The notes beneath the pieces were generated by a model. The model was not told the origin of the DNA, did no database searches, and worked only from the letters and a program-made list of their open reading frames with translations. Of a DNA stretch of 64,000 nt, positions 33,966 to 41,597 are shown in pieces. The position numbers and the translations under genes are program-made. Source of the DNA: an uncultured Desulfobulbus sp. (GTDB lineage Bacteria; Desulfobacterota; Desulfobulbia; Desulfobulbales; Desulfobulbaceae); the NCBI RefSeq assembly GCF_963665445.1, contig NZ_OY762276.1, positions 3,590,601 through 3,654,600 of the forward strand. The letters are read 5' to 3'. Positions within the stretch are counted from its first letter, which is position 1. Each line of letters starts with the position of its first letter.

Positions 33966-34465
33966 GTGTAGGCGCAACGATAGTCAGTCAATTCGGCGAA
34001 GGTGCGGATAGCTCCGCCTTTGTCGCCATCGAGCTCGATGAAACCTTGAACCTGGACGCGGACGGAAACGCCAAGACGTCATTTGCCCCGGGCGATGAAG
34101 TTTGGTTCTGGATCCAGCATGCCGAAACCTTGGTGATCGATCGTATCGAGGCAACCTCCGGCATGGTGGCCAACTGCGGAACAGTTCGCCGATCGCGTAC
34201 CCAGGAGCTGACCTTTACCGGCACGGATAGCGTCGAGCTCTCCCATATACCGGCGAGGAATCCCGACTATGCCTGGTACGGCAATGTCGGTGGAGGTCTT
34301 TCGCGCAATGGGCGTTCGGTCTCGGTTGCCAGCCAAACGCCTTGCACCTGTGACGTGACCATGCCTATCGACGTCCACCTTTATCGCTTCGTCCCGCCAG
34401 CCTTGGAGTTGGTCGAAGAGGCAACCTATCGTATAGTGATCGTCGCTTATATGGAGGCGGCATGA
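33962..34465 (+). CDS. Tail hypothetical protein
   Basis: A 167-residue beta-rich protein with no signal peptide. Notable segments are DEVWFWIQHAETLVIDRIEAT and CGTVRRSRTQELTFTGTDSVEL, then PARNPDYAWYGN and a central CTCD. It starts and ends with four-base overlaps, so it is in the same translational chain as the fibre protein. The family is not recognised. A minor tail or fibre-accessory role is inferred from location. Confidence 0.5.
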   Translation: MSVGATIVSQFGEGADSSAFVAIELDETLNLDADGNAKTSFAPGDEVWFWIQHAETLVIDRIEATSGMVANCGTVRRSRTQELTFTGTDSVELSHIPARNPDYAWYGNVGGGLSRNGRSVSVASQTPCTCDVTMPIDVHLYRFVPPALELVEEATYRIVIVAYMEAA

Positions 34466-34770
34466 TCAGTATTCTTGTCGAACGCTTACCGGCTGATCGA
34501 ACCGGGGATGATATCGTCGATCCTCTGCTGACCTCGGAAACTGCAGCCCTGGAACGTGGCCGCAACGAGATCGATGGTCAGTGCAGCGACCGCACGTTGG
34601 TGACCGTCACCGGGCCTCACCGGCGTTGGATTCAGCCTGGCCGGCTGGTTCGGTATCATGGCATCAGGTCCTCTTGGATAGGTCTGGTGACCCGCTGCGC
34701 CATTACCATCACGCGCAATGGGGAGAGCTTTACTGCCGACAGATCACTTGAGATGGAGCGCGAAGCATGA
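34462..34770 (+). CDS. Small tail hypothetical protein
   Basis: A 102-residue basic protein starting at an ATGA overlap. It has a VTGPHRRWIQPGRLVRYHG segment and an RSSWIGLVTRCAITITRNG strand pair, suggesting a small beta domain of the kind found as fibre or hub adaptors. No motif allows a firm call. The stop overlaps the next start by four bases. Confidence 0.5.
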   Translation: MISILVERLPADRTGDDIVDPLLTSETAALERGRNEIDGQCSDRTLVTVTGPHRRWIQPGRLVRYHGIRSSWIGLVTRCAITITRNGESFTADRSLEMEREA

Positions 34771-34979
34771 TCGTCATCAATCCCCAAAAAGTGCATCCGG
34801 TTTCCGGGATCGTGATCGCCAAAAAAGATGGCCTTTATCGGATACGGATACGATCGGGCAAGGTAATGACGGCTACGTCATCCGTCAGCTGGAACATCGG
34901 CATGGAGGTTACGGTTCTATCCGGGGAAATAATCGGAGCCGCCGGGCGTTCAAAAAGCGCAAAAGTTTTTCGGGTGTGA
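34767..34979 (+). CDS. Small hypothetical protein with beta fold
   Basis: A 70-residue basic beta protein (VSGIVIAKKDGLYRIRIRSGKVMTA...) with a KOW- or SH3-like look. It starts on an ATGA overlap and ends just before the ribosome site of the lysis module. It could be a tail adaptor or DNA-associated factor. Function unknown. Confidence 0.5.
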   Translation: MIVINPQKVHPVSGIVIAKKDGLYRIRIRSGKVMTATSSVSWNIGMEVTVLSGEIIGAAGRSKSAKVFRV

Positions 34980-34987
34980 GGAGGAGT

Positions 34988-35368
34988 ATGCCCCCAACAG
35001 GTGAAGAATTAAGCTGGTGGCGTGAAGTCTTGGGTGCGATCGGGGCGGCATTGCTTGCCGTGGGGACCTGGTCCTTTATCGCCGGCAGGAAAACCAGGGA
35101 GTTTGAACAACAACTTGAATCCCTCAAGTTGGCGCAGGCACAGATTGTCACTGATCTCAGAAAAGAGATTTTGACGGTCGTTCAGCAATCCATGGCCACC
35201 GCCGCCCTGCAGCAGCTCGAACAGGCCGGAGAGATCCGGACAAACATAGCCGTCATCCAGGCTTTGATCGGAGAAATGCAAGAGGATATCAAGGCGATTT
35301 TCGAACGCCTTGAACGGAGAAAAACAGAGATTTATCCCCCACCGTTTGGGGAGAGGAGAGAACAGTGA
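34988..35368 (+). CDS. Membrane-anchored coiled-coil protein, possible spanin-like
   Basis: A 126-residue protein with one membrane helix (residues about 12-29, VLGAIGAALLAVGTWSFIAG), then a long heptad-rich part (about 32-112) and a Pro-rich tail (YPPPFGERREQ). The order membrane anchor, coiled coil, short tail is that of inner-membrane spanins (Rz), and it sits before the holin and endolysin genes. No outer-membrane partner (Rz1) lipoprotein was found embedded in the frame. The ATG follows GTGAGGAGGAGT. The spanin role is inferred. Confidence 0.55.
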   Translation: MPPTGEELSWWREVLGAIGAALLAVGTWSFIAGRKTREFEQQLESLKLAQAQIVTDLRKEILTVVQQSMATAALQQLEQAGEIRTNIAVIQALIGEMQEDIKAIFERLERRKTEIYPPPFGERREQ

Positions 35369-35847
35369 TCACAACCCTGCTATCGCTTTTTGGCAGCGCC
35401 TTGGGTGGCCTGCTTCGTTACATCCCCGAGGTTTTCAAGCTCATTACCGCTTCAAAGGATCAGGCCCATGAATACCGCATGACCCTGCTGCAGCTCGATA
35501 TCGACAAGGCCCGGGCAGAGCAGCAGATCGACCTGGTCCACGCCCAGGGCGCTGTAGCCACACAAGCCGCTGAAATACAGGCCTACATGGAGGCGATCAA
35601 AGGGCAGGCCCAGCTCTCCGGCGTTCGATGGCTCGATGCCATCAATCAGAGCGTTCGCCCGGTCTGCACCTATTGGTGGCTTCTCCTGTTCACTGTCTAT
35701 AAAGGATGTGTGATTTGGGGTGCATTGGTCCACTTCACCACCATGGACAACTTCCTTACCGCCCTGTGGACGTCGAATGATGCCGGAATACTGTCGATGA
35801 TTTTGGGTTTTTGGTTTGTTGATCGCGCGATCAAGAGGCAAAAATGA
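35365..35847 (+). CDS. Holin of the 3-TM GTA type
   Basis: A 160-residue protein with membrane segments at about residues 5-20 (weak), 100-122 (TYWWLLLFTVYKGCVIWGALVHF) and 133-152 (GILSMILGFWFVDRAI), and a helical amphipathic middle part. This matches the three-TM holin family first described in gene-transfer agents. It opens the membrane so that the endolysin reaches the wall. It starts at a GTG overlapping the upstream stop, and its own stop overlaps the endolysin start by four bases, the standard holin-endolysin order. Confidence 0.8.
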   Translation: MITTLLSLFGSALGGLLRYIPEVFKLITASKDQAHEYRMTLLQLDIDKARAEQQIDLVHAQGAVATQAAEIQAYMEAIKGQAQLSGVRWLDAINQSVRPVCTYWWLLLFTVYKGCVIWGALVHFTTMDNFLTALWTSNDAGILSMILGFWFVDRAIKRQK

Positions 35848-36293
35848 AGATACCCAGGGTATTGCTGTCGCTCATCCGCAAGTTTGAGGGGCTGCGCCTG
35901 CGAGCTTATTATTGCCCGGCGGGTGTATTAACCTGCGGTTATGGTTCGACCGGGCCGGATATTACCAAGTCGACGGTCTGGACCAAGGAAACAGCAGAAG
36001 CTCGCATGCGAGACGATGCCGAAAAGTTTGTCGTGGCCACCAGGCGGCTTTGCCCGGGGCTGCTCGCTTGTCCTGGGGCGGACGATCAGAACATTGGCGC
36101 CATAGCCGATTTTGCCTACAACCTCGGGGCAACCCGTTTAGCTGGCTCTACTTTGCGACGAAAAATCAATGCAGGTGATTTCGAAGGGGCGAGAATTGAA
36201 CTGAAGAAATGGGTGCGTGGGGGCGGTAAGATTCTGCCGGGGCTGGTGCTGAGACGTACAGCCGAGGCTACTTTATTGAGGAGTGAAGCGTGA
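35844..36293 (+). CDS. Endolysin, GH24 lysozyme
   Basis: A 149-residue T4-type lysozyme. The catalytic triad spacing E-9-C-6-T is present: Glu15 in KFEGLRLRAYYC, Cys24 and Thr30 in VLTCGYGST. A cysteine replaces the Asp of T4 lysozyme, as known in P1-type endolysins where it can block the site by a disulphide until activation. No SAR or signal peptide is seen, so release depends on the upstream holin. The catalytic fold ends with QNIGAIADFAYNLG and GLVLRRTAEATLL. The ATG start overlaps the holin stop. Confidence 0.93.
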   Translation: MKIPRVLLSLIRKFEGLRLRAYYCPAGVLTCGYGSTGPDITKSTVWTKETAEARMRDDAEKFVVATRRLCPGLLACPGADDQNIGAIADFAYNLGATRLAGSTLRRKINAGDFEGARIELKKWVRGGGKILPGLVLRRTAEATLLRSEA

Positions 36294-36493
36294 AAACGGG
36301 ATTTGCCCTTCTTTCGATCATCGTGGTGGCCATAACCATTGCCATGACTACGAATGTTTTTTGGCAGCATTTTTATTGTGAGCAAGCATGGAGCAGATGC
36401 GATGCCTTATCCATCGTTCCTTGTGCGCCGGTGAGTGTGATTGAACAACAATGGCGCCTATATGAACAACTGGCGAGAAAAGAAAAGCCGTAG
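36290..36493 (+). CDS. Small membrane protein of the lysis cassette
   Basis: A 67-residue protein with one N-terminal membrane segment (residues about 4-22, GFALLSIIVVAITIAMTTN) and three Cys residues afterwards. The GTG start overlaps the endolysin stop by four bases. It may be a spanin component or other lysis regulator. It is the last gene before the terminator, and that terminator starts within its last codons. Confidence 0.55.
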   Translation: MKTGFALLSIIVVAITIAMTTNVFWQHFYCEQAWSRCDALSIVPCAPVSVIEQQWRLYEQLARKEKP

Positions 36494-36513
36494 CATAAAT
36501 GCCACGGCTTTTT
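36486..36513 (+). terminator. Rho-independent terminator of the late operon
   Basis: AGCCGT (36486-36491) pairs with ACGGCT (36504-36509), with a possible inner GCA/TGC pair, followed by TTTTT. The first half overlaps the last gene's stop codon. It ends the rightward prophage transcript. Confidence 0.75.
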
Positions 36514-36571
36514 ATGTGTCAATTAGTGTCAATTTTTGCATTTTGCCCAATTGACTAACTCATTGATATTC

Positions 36572-36648
36572 TGGTGCTCCAGAGAGGATTCGAACCTCCG
36601 ACACCAGGATTAGGAATCCTGTGCTCTATCCTACTGAGCTACTGGAGC
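36572..36648 (-). tRNA. tRNA-Arg(CCT)
   Basis: A full 77-nt cloverleaf on the minus strand. The acceptor stem is GCTCCAG/CTGGAGC, the D stem GCTC/GAGC, the anticodon stem CAGGA/TCCTG with loop TTCCTAA, giving anticodon CCT (codon AGG, Arg). The T arm contains GGTTCGAATCC, and CCA is encoded at the 3' end. The 3' end faces the prophage, a common attachment site arrangement. Confidence 0.95.
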
Positions 36649-36667
36649 ACTGATTTTTGGAGTGCCT

Positions 36668-36697
36668 TTAATACACTTTAACATCTTGATAAAGCAA
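36668..36697 (-). promoter_or_regulatory. tRNA-Arg promoter
   Basis: On the minus strand TTGCTT (36697-36692), an 18-base spacer and TATTAA (36673-36668) lead to a start about 13 bases before the tRNA 5' end. The -35 box lies in a perfect 13-bp inverted repeat. Confidence 0.55.
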
Positions 36698-36716
36698 GAG
36701 TTTTTGCTTTATCAAG
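36685..36716. repeat. Perfect 13-bp inverted repeat upstream of the tRNA
   Basis: CTTGATAAAGCAA (36685-36697) and TTGCTTTATCAAG (36704-36716) surround a six-base loop. It may act as a terminator-like insulator for transcription arriving from the right or as a protein site over the tRNA -35 box. Confidence 0.7.
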
Positions 36717-36939
36717 GGTGTTTTGTTCAGTCCACCTTCCGCTTACCATAGCCCAAAAACACGAAAAAAACGAGTCAATATCCTTCAAAAGTTTCACGAG
36801 GGTTTCACTGAATGAACGGTAGCCTCGTCCGCAGAATTTGTGGGTAGCTCTTTGAAAATAAGCCCCAGAACCTGAGCCCCTCCGGAGGTGAGAGGGGTGG
36901 GCACCTGCCGCCCCGTCACCCTTGCCACTTTCAGGATGA

Positions 36940-37021
36940 GCAGGGAGGTTCGTCTCTGTCAAGGCTGTGCGCGCAGCGCGCACCCGCAGGGCTTGGCCTT
37001 GATAGAGGCGGACCTCCCTGC
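36940..37021. other. 82-nt cruciform upstream of the transposase
   Basis: Bases 36940-36965 pair with 36996-37021 along 26 positions, with three G-U-type pairs in RNA form. The loop contains a perfect 7-bp hairpin (36967-36973 with 36977-36983, loop CAG). Keeping wobble pairs suggests selection for RNA structure, for example to limit transposase expression from outside transcripts. Confidence 0.7.
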
Positions 37022-37122
37022 TATTGCCAATGTCCTTTTGTGGGGGTTTCATAAAATGCATCCTGCCTTACTTTGCCGGGGGAATGTTTCTTCCAAAAAC
37101 TCCTCAGCTTAGATCAGACAGG

Positions 37123-38376
37123 ATGCACGTTAAAACTATCTTGAACCGTATTGAAAAACAACCGGGTTTTATCTATGACACTTGCAAATGGCGTGATTCC
37201 GGACCGCCGGCATTGGTGATAACGTTGCGGCCCCAGGCCGGCCGCAAACCCATCTGTTCCAAGTGCGGCCAGAGGGGGCCGGGGTACGACACCCTGCGTG
37301 TCAGATCTTTTGCCTTTGTGCCCTTGTGGGGCATTCCGGTATTTTTCCTCTATGCTCCACGGCGGCTGCAGTGTCCAACCTGTGGCGTCAAAGTCGAAAA
37401 GCTGCCATGGGTTGTAGGAAAGAGCCATCTTACGATCTCTTACGCATGGTTCCTGGCCACATGGTGTAAACGCTTGAGCTGGAAGGAAGTGGCCGAAATC
37501 TTTAAAACCAGTTGGGACACGGTCTTCAGGTCGGTGGAAATGGCGGTCAACTGGGGGCTCGCCTATCGTAATATCGATGGGATCACTGCCATTGGCATCG
37601 ACGAAATCTGCTGGCGCAAACGCAAGGATAAGTTTGTCACCCTGGTGTATCAGCTTGACCAGGGAAAAAGGCGCCTGCTTTGGATCGGCCCCGACAGGAC
37701 CGCCAAAACTTTCAGAGAGTTTTTCGACTGGCTCGGCACGGCAAGGTCTCGGCAATTGCGGTTTATTTGCAGTGACATGTGGAAACCCTATCTGGCCGTC
37801 ATTGCCGAAAAAGCAGCGGGCGCCGTCAATATCCTCGACCGGTTTCATATCATGAGTCACATGAGCAAGGCTATCGACGAGGTCAGAGCCGATGAGGCCA
37901 AGGAGCTCAAGAAGAAGGGGAAAGAACCCCTCCTTGCAAAGAGCCGTTGGTGCCTCTTAAAACGACCTGAAAATCTGACCGAAAAACAGGTGGACAGGCT
38001 CAAGGATCTGCTCGCATGCAACCTCAGAACTATCCGCGCCTACTTGCTCAAGGAAGATTTTCAGCGATTCTGGGGCTACAGTTCACCGGCTTGGGCTGGA
38101 AAGTTTCTTGATGCCTGGTGCACAAGAACCATGCGATCCAAAATCAAACCGATGAAGAAGGTTGCCAAAATGTTGAGAGCTCACCGCCCCCTCCTGCTCA
38201 ACTGGTTTCGTGCAAAAAATACGATTGCCCTGGGTTGTGTGGAGGGCTTTAACAACAAGGCAAAGGTGGTTACCAAGCGATCCTATGGATTTCGCACGTA
38301 CGATGGGCTGAAAATAGCTTTATATCATGGGCTTGGTGACCTGCCGATACCCCAGGGTGCCCACAGATTCTGCTGA
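37123..38376 (+). CDS. ISL3-family transposase
   Basis: A 417-residue DDE transposase. An N-terminal zinc-ribbon part has CSKCGQRGP (about 40-50) and CPTCGVK (about 80-86). A helix-turn-helix follows (LSWKEVAEIFKTSWDTVFRSV). The catalytic residues lie in GIDEICWRKRKDKFVTLVY, RFICSDMWKPYLAVI and GCVEGFNNKAKVVTKRSYG. The C-terminus ends inside the right terminal repeat. The ATG at 37123 gives the standard family N-terminus (MHVKTILNRIE); an in-frame ATG at 37084 is possible. The reading frame is undamaged. Confidence 0.93.
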   Translation: MHVKTILNRIEKQPGFIYDTCKWRDSGPPALVITLRPQAGRKPICSKCGQRGPGYDTLRVRSFAFVPLWGIPVFFLYAPRRLQCPTCGVKVEKLPWVVGKSHLTISYAWFLATWCKRLSWKEVAEIFKTSWDTVFRSVEMAVNWGLAYRNIDGITAIGIDEICWRKRKDKFVTLVYQLDQGKRRLLWIGPDRTAKTFREFFDWLGTARSRQLRFICSDMWKPYLAVIAEKAAGAVNILDRFHIMSHMSKAIDEVRADEAKELKKKGKEPLLAKSRWCLLKRPENLTEKQVDRLKDLLACNLRTIRAYLLKEDFQRFWGYSSPAWAGKFLDAWCTRTMRSKIKPMKKVAKMLRAHRPLLLNWFRAKNTIALGCVEGFNNKAKVVTKRSYGFRTYDGLKIALYHGLGDLPIPQGAHRFC

Positions 38377-38401
38377 GGAACCGAACGGTAATGGACCATG
38401 T

Positions 38402-39034
38402 CTATTTTCGTCTCCATCTCACTGCCGCAAGGCAAGCAACGCCGGTTCCGAAAAGTAGAACAGTACGGGGCTCGGGAACAGGGGTATTTTTGACTAACAA
38501 CCATCCTTTCCAAGGATACCCTTCCTGATAATTTTCATCTAAGCTGATTAACCCTAAGTCGTTTGGAAATAAATTTCGATATTCTTCATTAAAAGTATTG
38601 GACATGACAGTTCCTCCCAACATTGAACCGCCAGATGCCTCATAATTGAAAGAAGTATAATAAAGGACACCGTAATTCCATGCACATTCAGTAACTCCAA
38701 AAATATTTATGAACCAACTGGCCCCGGTAAAATCTGAAGCATTAAACCCATCATAACCTGTGCCCAACAATGGCATATAACCAGACCCGTCTCCCATGAT
38801 TGAAGTGAACAGGGCCTCAACCTCTTGCTCAGTTGCCAACCTGTAACCCGAGGATAAATATGTTGAGAGTTGCTCGTAGCGTAACCCTCTCGTCTCGGCA
38901 ATAGAAAGCCATTCAAGACCAGATAAATCAACCTTGCGCCCGTCTGAAAGATAATAATCACCACAGATCATGGAAGCGTTCGCAAGAGGACAAAGGTACA
39001 GGCCCAATACAACAATCAAGGCAAGATGTTTCAC
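38402..39034 (-). CDS. PEP-CTERM sorting-signal protein
   Basis: A 210-residue exported protein. It has a signal peptide (residues 1-20, LALIVVLGLYLCPLANA) and a C-terminal sorting tail: VPEPRTVLLFGTG, a hydrophobic helix, then RWRRK. The PEP motif marks it for exosortase/EpsH processing and surface or EPS association. The middle region is a DUF-like beta domain with a YDGFNASDFTG segment. The GTG start at 39034 follows AGAGGAGACGC. The stop is 11 bases from the insertion sequence target duplication, so its 3' flank has been displaced. The exosortase gene is not in the window. Confidence 0.85.
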   Translation of the reverse strand: MKHLALIVVLGLYLCPLANASMICGDYYLSDGRKVDLSGLEWLSIAETRGLRYEQLSTYLSSGYRLATEQEVEALFTSIMGDGSGYMPLLGTGYDGFNASDFTGASWFINIFGVTECAWNYGVLYYTSFNYEASGGSMLGGTVMSNTFNEEYRNLFPNDLGLISLDENYQEGYPWKGWLLVKNTPVPEPRTVLLFGTGVACLAAVRWRRK

Positions 39035-39075
39035 GCGTCTCCTCTAATTATGAGCATAGAGTAGGAGTTCCCGAT

Positions 39076-40344
39076 TCAGGCCGATTCACCGTCGGCAAGA
39101 AAACTTTTCCCGTTGAAATCGCTTTTATCGTAGCTGTAGTTGACGATGCAGTTGCGGCCGACACTCACCCCAGCCGGGATGCGCGCCTCCTTCCCCACCA
39201 GAGAAATACCAGTGTAGAGATGCTTGGGATAGGCCTTGTTGACCTCGGTAAGGTTATCGCCCTGCCCGACCACGGCCCCCTTGCCGACCAGGACCCGCTT
39301 ATCGAGAATAGCCAGATCCACCTTGGCATCCTCTTCCAGGACGCAATCCTCGAAGATAACGGAGTTGCTAACCACAGCCCCCTTCTTCACCCACACCCCG
39401 GGAGAGAGTACGGAGTTGATCACAGTCCCCTCGATGACGCAGCCCGCAGAAACAAGTGCGCTGGAAACCTGGCTGCCGCCGACAAATCGTGCCGGAGCCC
39501 GATCCATCGGCCGCCCGCCGTACTCGGGGTTGGGGTGGATCTCCCATTCCTCGGGGGAGATGCCCGAGTTCTCCCGGATGATATCCATGTTGGTTTCCCA
39601 GTAGGACTGGATCGTGCCCACATCGCGCCAGTAGCCGTAAAAGGGATAGGCATAGACCCGATCTTCGTTGATCGCCCGCGGGATGATGTCCATGCCGAAA
39701 TCTGCCTCCTTACGATCGCGCTCCAGAGTACGCAACAGGTAGCTGGTATCGAACACATAGATGCCCATGGAGGCGAGGTTGGTGCGGGGCACCTTGGGCT
39801 TTTCCTCCCAGTCGACGATACGGTTCTCGTTGTCGATGATGCCGGCGCCGAACTGGTGGATCTCAGACTTGGGCACCACCATCATGCCGATGGTGATATC
39901 GGCCCGTTTGTGCTGATGATAGGAGAGCATGGCGTCAAAATCCATGCGGTAGATATGATCACCGGAGAGCACCACCACCTGTTCCGAGGGGTTGGCGAGG
40001 ATGAAATCGATGTTCTGGCGAATGGCATCGGCCGTCCCCTTGTACCAGTCGGAGTCCTTTTCGCCGGTCCGCGGCGGCAGGATTTTCACTCCGCGGGTAC
40101 GACCGGTGAAATCCCAGGCCGAGCCGTCGCCGATATGGGCCATCAGTGAGAGCGGCTTGTACTGGGTGAGTACGCCGACCCGGGTGAGGCCGGAATTCAT
40201 CACGTTGGAAAGGCTGAAATCGATAATCCGATATATGCCGCCGAATGGAACCGCCGGCTTGGCCCTGCGCCCCACCAGGAGATTCAACCGGCTGCCGATG
40301 CCGCCGGCCAGCAGCAGGACCAGGGCGTCACCACTTTCTCTCAT
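39076..40344 (-). CDS. glgC: Glucose-1-phosphate adenylyltransferase (ADP-glucose pyrophosphorylase)
   Basis: A 422-residue GlgC that makes ADP-glucose for glycogen synthesis. The nucleotide loop LVLLLAGGIGSRLNLLVGRRAKPAVPFGG (given here in part) starts at about residue 8, and the catalytic lysine region WYKGTADAIRQN and VVVLSGDHIYRMDF are intact. EEKPKVPRT, the substrate-binding glutamate segment and the left-handed beta-helix C-terminus (GCVIEGTVINSVLSPGV) complete the enzyme. The ATG at 40344 overlaps the upstream stop (TGATG) with GGGGAGGAAC ahead of it. It is the second gene of a tandem pair and probably the catalytic one. Confidence 0.93.
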   Translation of the reverse strand: MRESGDALVLLLAGGIGSRLNLLVGRRAKPAVPFGGIYRIIDFSLSNVMNSGLTRVGVLTQYKPLSLMAHIGDGSAWDFTGRTRGVKILPPRTGEKDSDWYKGTADAIRQNIDFILANPSEQVVVLSGDHIYRMDFDAMLSYHQHKRADITIGMMVVPKSEIHQFGAGIIDNENRIVDWEEKPKVPRTNLASMGIYVFDTSYLLRTLERDRKEADFGMDIIPRAINEDRVYAYPFYGYWRDVGTIQSYWETNMDIIRENSGISPEEWEIHPNPEYGGRPMDRAPARFVGGSQVSSALVSAGCVIEGTVINSVLSPGVWVKKGAVVSNSVIFEDCVLEEDAKVDLAILDKRVLVGKGAVVGQGDNLTEVNKAYPKHLYTGISLVGKEARIPAGVSVGRNCIVNYSYDKSDFNGKSFLADGESA

Positions 40345-41597
40345 CACAGTTCCTCCCCATCTGCGAGACGGTTGCTCGTTGGCCACTGGTCGGTGGCGAT
40401 ACGGGGATTGACCCGACAGCCACAGCCGACCTCAAACCCCTTGGGCAGGGAGTTGTTCCAACCGATCACGCTCACCCGACTGTCGGCCTCGCACTGCGGT
40501 CGCCCCACCCGAACCTGTTTGTTGTAGACCGTGTTGACATCACTGACCACCCGATTGAGCTGCACCCCCTCGTGGATGATGTTGTCGAAAAAAACGATCG
40601 AATCGTTGACCTCGGCCCCGGCCATGACATGCACCCCGGGAAAGAGGATCGAGTTGCGCACCTTGCCCTCGATGATGCAGCCGTTATAGGCCATGGAATT
40701 TTCCAGGCTGCCCTGGCTGCCGATCTTGATCGGCTGGCGGTCGGCGATATTGCGGTGGTGCAGGTTGGTGCGGATGCCCCAGGCCTCGAGATCGATCTTG
40801 GGCTCCGGGCCAAGCAGGTCCATGGAGGTCTGCCAGTACTCGTCGATGGTGCGGGTATACCCCCAGTAGCCGCGGAACTTGTAACCGTAAACCCTGCATT
40901 TCTCCCGCATCATCATCGGAATGATGTCGCGCCCGAACTCATAGGATTCACCCTTTTGATTGCGCTTGAGCATCTCAAAGAGCACCGACGGACGGAAGCA
41001 GAACACGGTCAGCGAGGCCCAGCGGTCTTTGGGCTCGGCGGGTTTTTCCTCGTAGGAGAGAAGCGGGCCGCCATCTTCAAAATCATTGCCAATTTCGGCC
41101 ACGCCGAAACGCGAGGCCGATTGGGGCTCGACCTGGATAAAGGCGGCGGTGAGATCGGCATCGTGTTCGTTATGGAAACGGATCATCTTGCGGTAATCCA
41201 TCTGATAGATGTGGTCACCGGAGAGGATCATGATGACTGACGCACCGTAATATTGAATAAAATCGAGATTTTGATACACAGCATCGGCACTGCCGCGGTA
41301 CCAGTGGGGGTTGTCGTAATCCTTGAACGGTGGCAGGATGGAGATGCCACGGTTGCGGCCGATCATATCCCATGCAGCACCGGTGCCGATATGGTTGATC
41401 AGGGAATAGGAACGATACTGGCTGAGAATCGCGATTCGTTCGATACCGGAATGGAGCAAGTTGGAGAGAGGAAAATCGATGACGCGGGCAAGGCCGCCAA
41501 AGGGAACAGCGGATTTGGGCCGATAATGCGTCAGCACACCCAATTCATCGACGCGGCCACCCGCCAGGATCATCGCCAAGGTCGAGGGTCTATACAT
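40344..41597 (-). CDS. Divergent GlgC-like protein, possibly a regulatory subunit
   Basis: A 417-residue paralogue of the downstream GlgC. The fold is kept: HIGTGAAWDMIGRNRG, WYRGSADAVYQN, IMILSGDHIYQMDY, SYEEKPAEPK and the beta-helix tail (GCIIEGKVRNSILFPG). The nucleotide loop differs: LAMILAGGRVDELGVLTHYRPKS (partial) has Arg-Val-Asp-Glu where GlgC has GxGxRL. Tandem GlgC/GlgD pairs in Gram-positives make a mixed enzyme with a non-catalytic subunit, so the same is possible here, but activity has not been tested. A promoter lies at 41787-41816. It is also annotated as glgC in some relatives. Confidence 0.85.
   Translation of the reverse strand: MYRPSTLAMILAGGRVDELGVLTHYRPKSAVPFGGLARVIDFPLSNLLHSGIERIAILSQYRSYSLINHIGTGAAWDMIGRNRGISILPPFKDYDNPHWYRGSADAVYQNLDFIQYYGASVIMILSGDHIYQMDYRKMIRFHNEHDADLTAAFIQVEPQSASRFGVAEIGNDFEDGGPLLSYEEKPAEPKDRWASLTVFCFRPSVLFEMLKRNQKGESYEFGRDIIPMMMREKCRVYGYKFRGYWGYTRTIDEYWQTSMDLLGPEPKIDLEAWGIRTNLHHRNIADRQPIKIGSQGSLENSMAYNGCIIEGKVRNSILFPGVHVMAGAEVNDSIVFFDNIIHEGVQLNRVVSDVNTVYNKQVRVGRPQCEADSRVSVIGWNNSLPKGFEVGCGCRVNPRIATDQWPTSNRLADGEEL

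Larger units (their letters stand above)
1..36571. mobile_element. Siphovirus-type prophage (left end outside the window)
   Basis: The genes follow the temperate tailed-phage order: leftward repressor, early regulators, replication, packaging, head, tail, lysis. Most genes are on the plus strand and overlap by one or four bases. A long tape-measure gene, a tail tube gene and no visible sheath gene point to a long non-contractile tail. The right boundary is the tRNA-Arg 3' end, just after a terminator that follows the lysis genes. The left boundary is not visible, and no integrase, excisionase or transposase of the phage is seen, so the recombinase must lie left of base 1 or be absent. The AT-rich kinase gene and the leftward genes at 3026 and 6689-7549 look like later additions. 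Confidence 0.9.
36822..38382 (+). mobile_element. ISL3-family insertion sequence, 1561 bp
   Basis: Imperfect terminal inverted repeats share GCAGAATYTGTGGG (left at 36831-36844, right on the minus strand at 38373-38360). The element is bounded by an 8-bp direct repeat, GAACGGTA, at 36814-36821 and 38383-38390, the normal target duplication size for ISL3. It carries one transposase gene and is intact, so it may be active. The upstream part (36822-37122) is non-coding and holds an 82-nt cruciform. Confidence 0.85.

Noticed and set aside
1..36571. Mu-like transposable phage
   Set aside because: The protease and capsid recall Mu-like phages, but no MuA/MuB transposase, Mor or gam gene is present and the portal and terminase are lambda-type.
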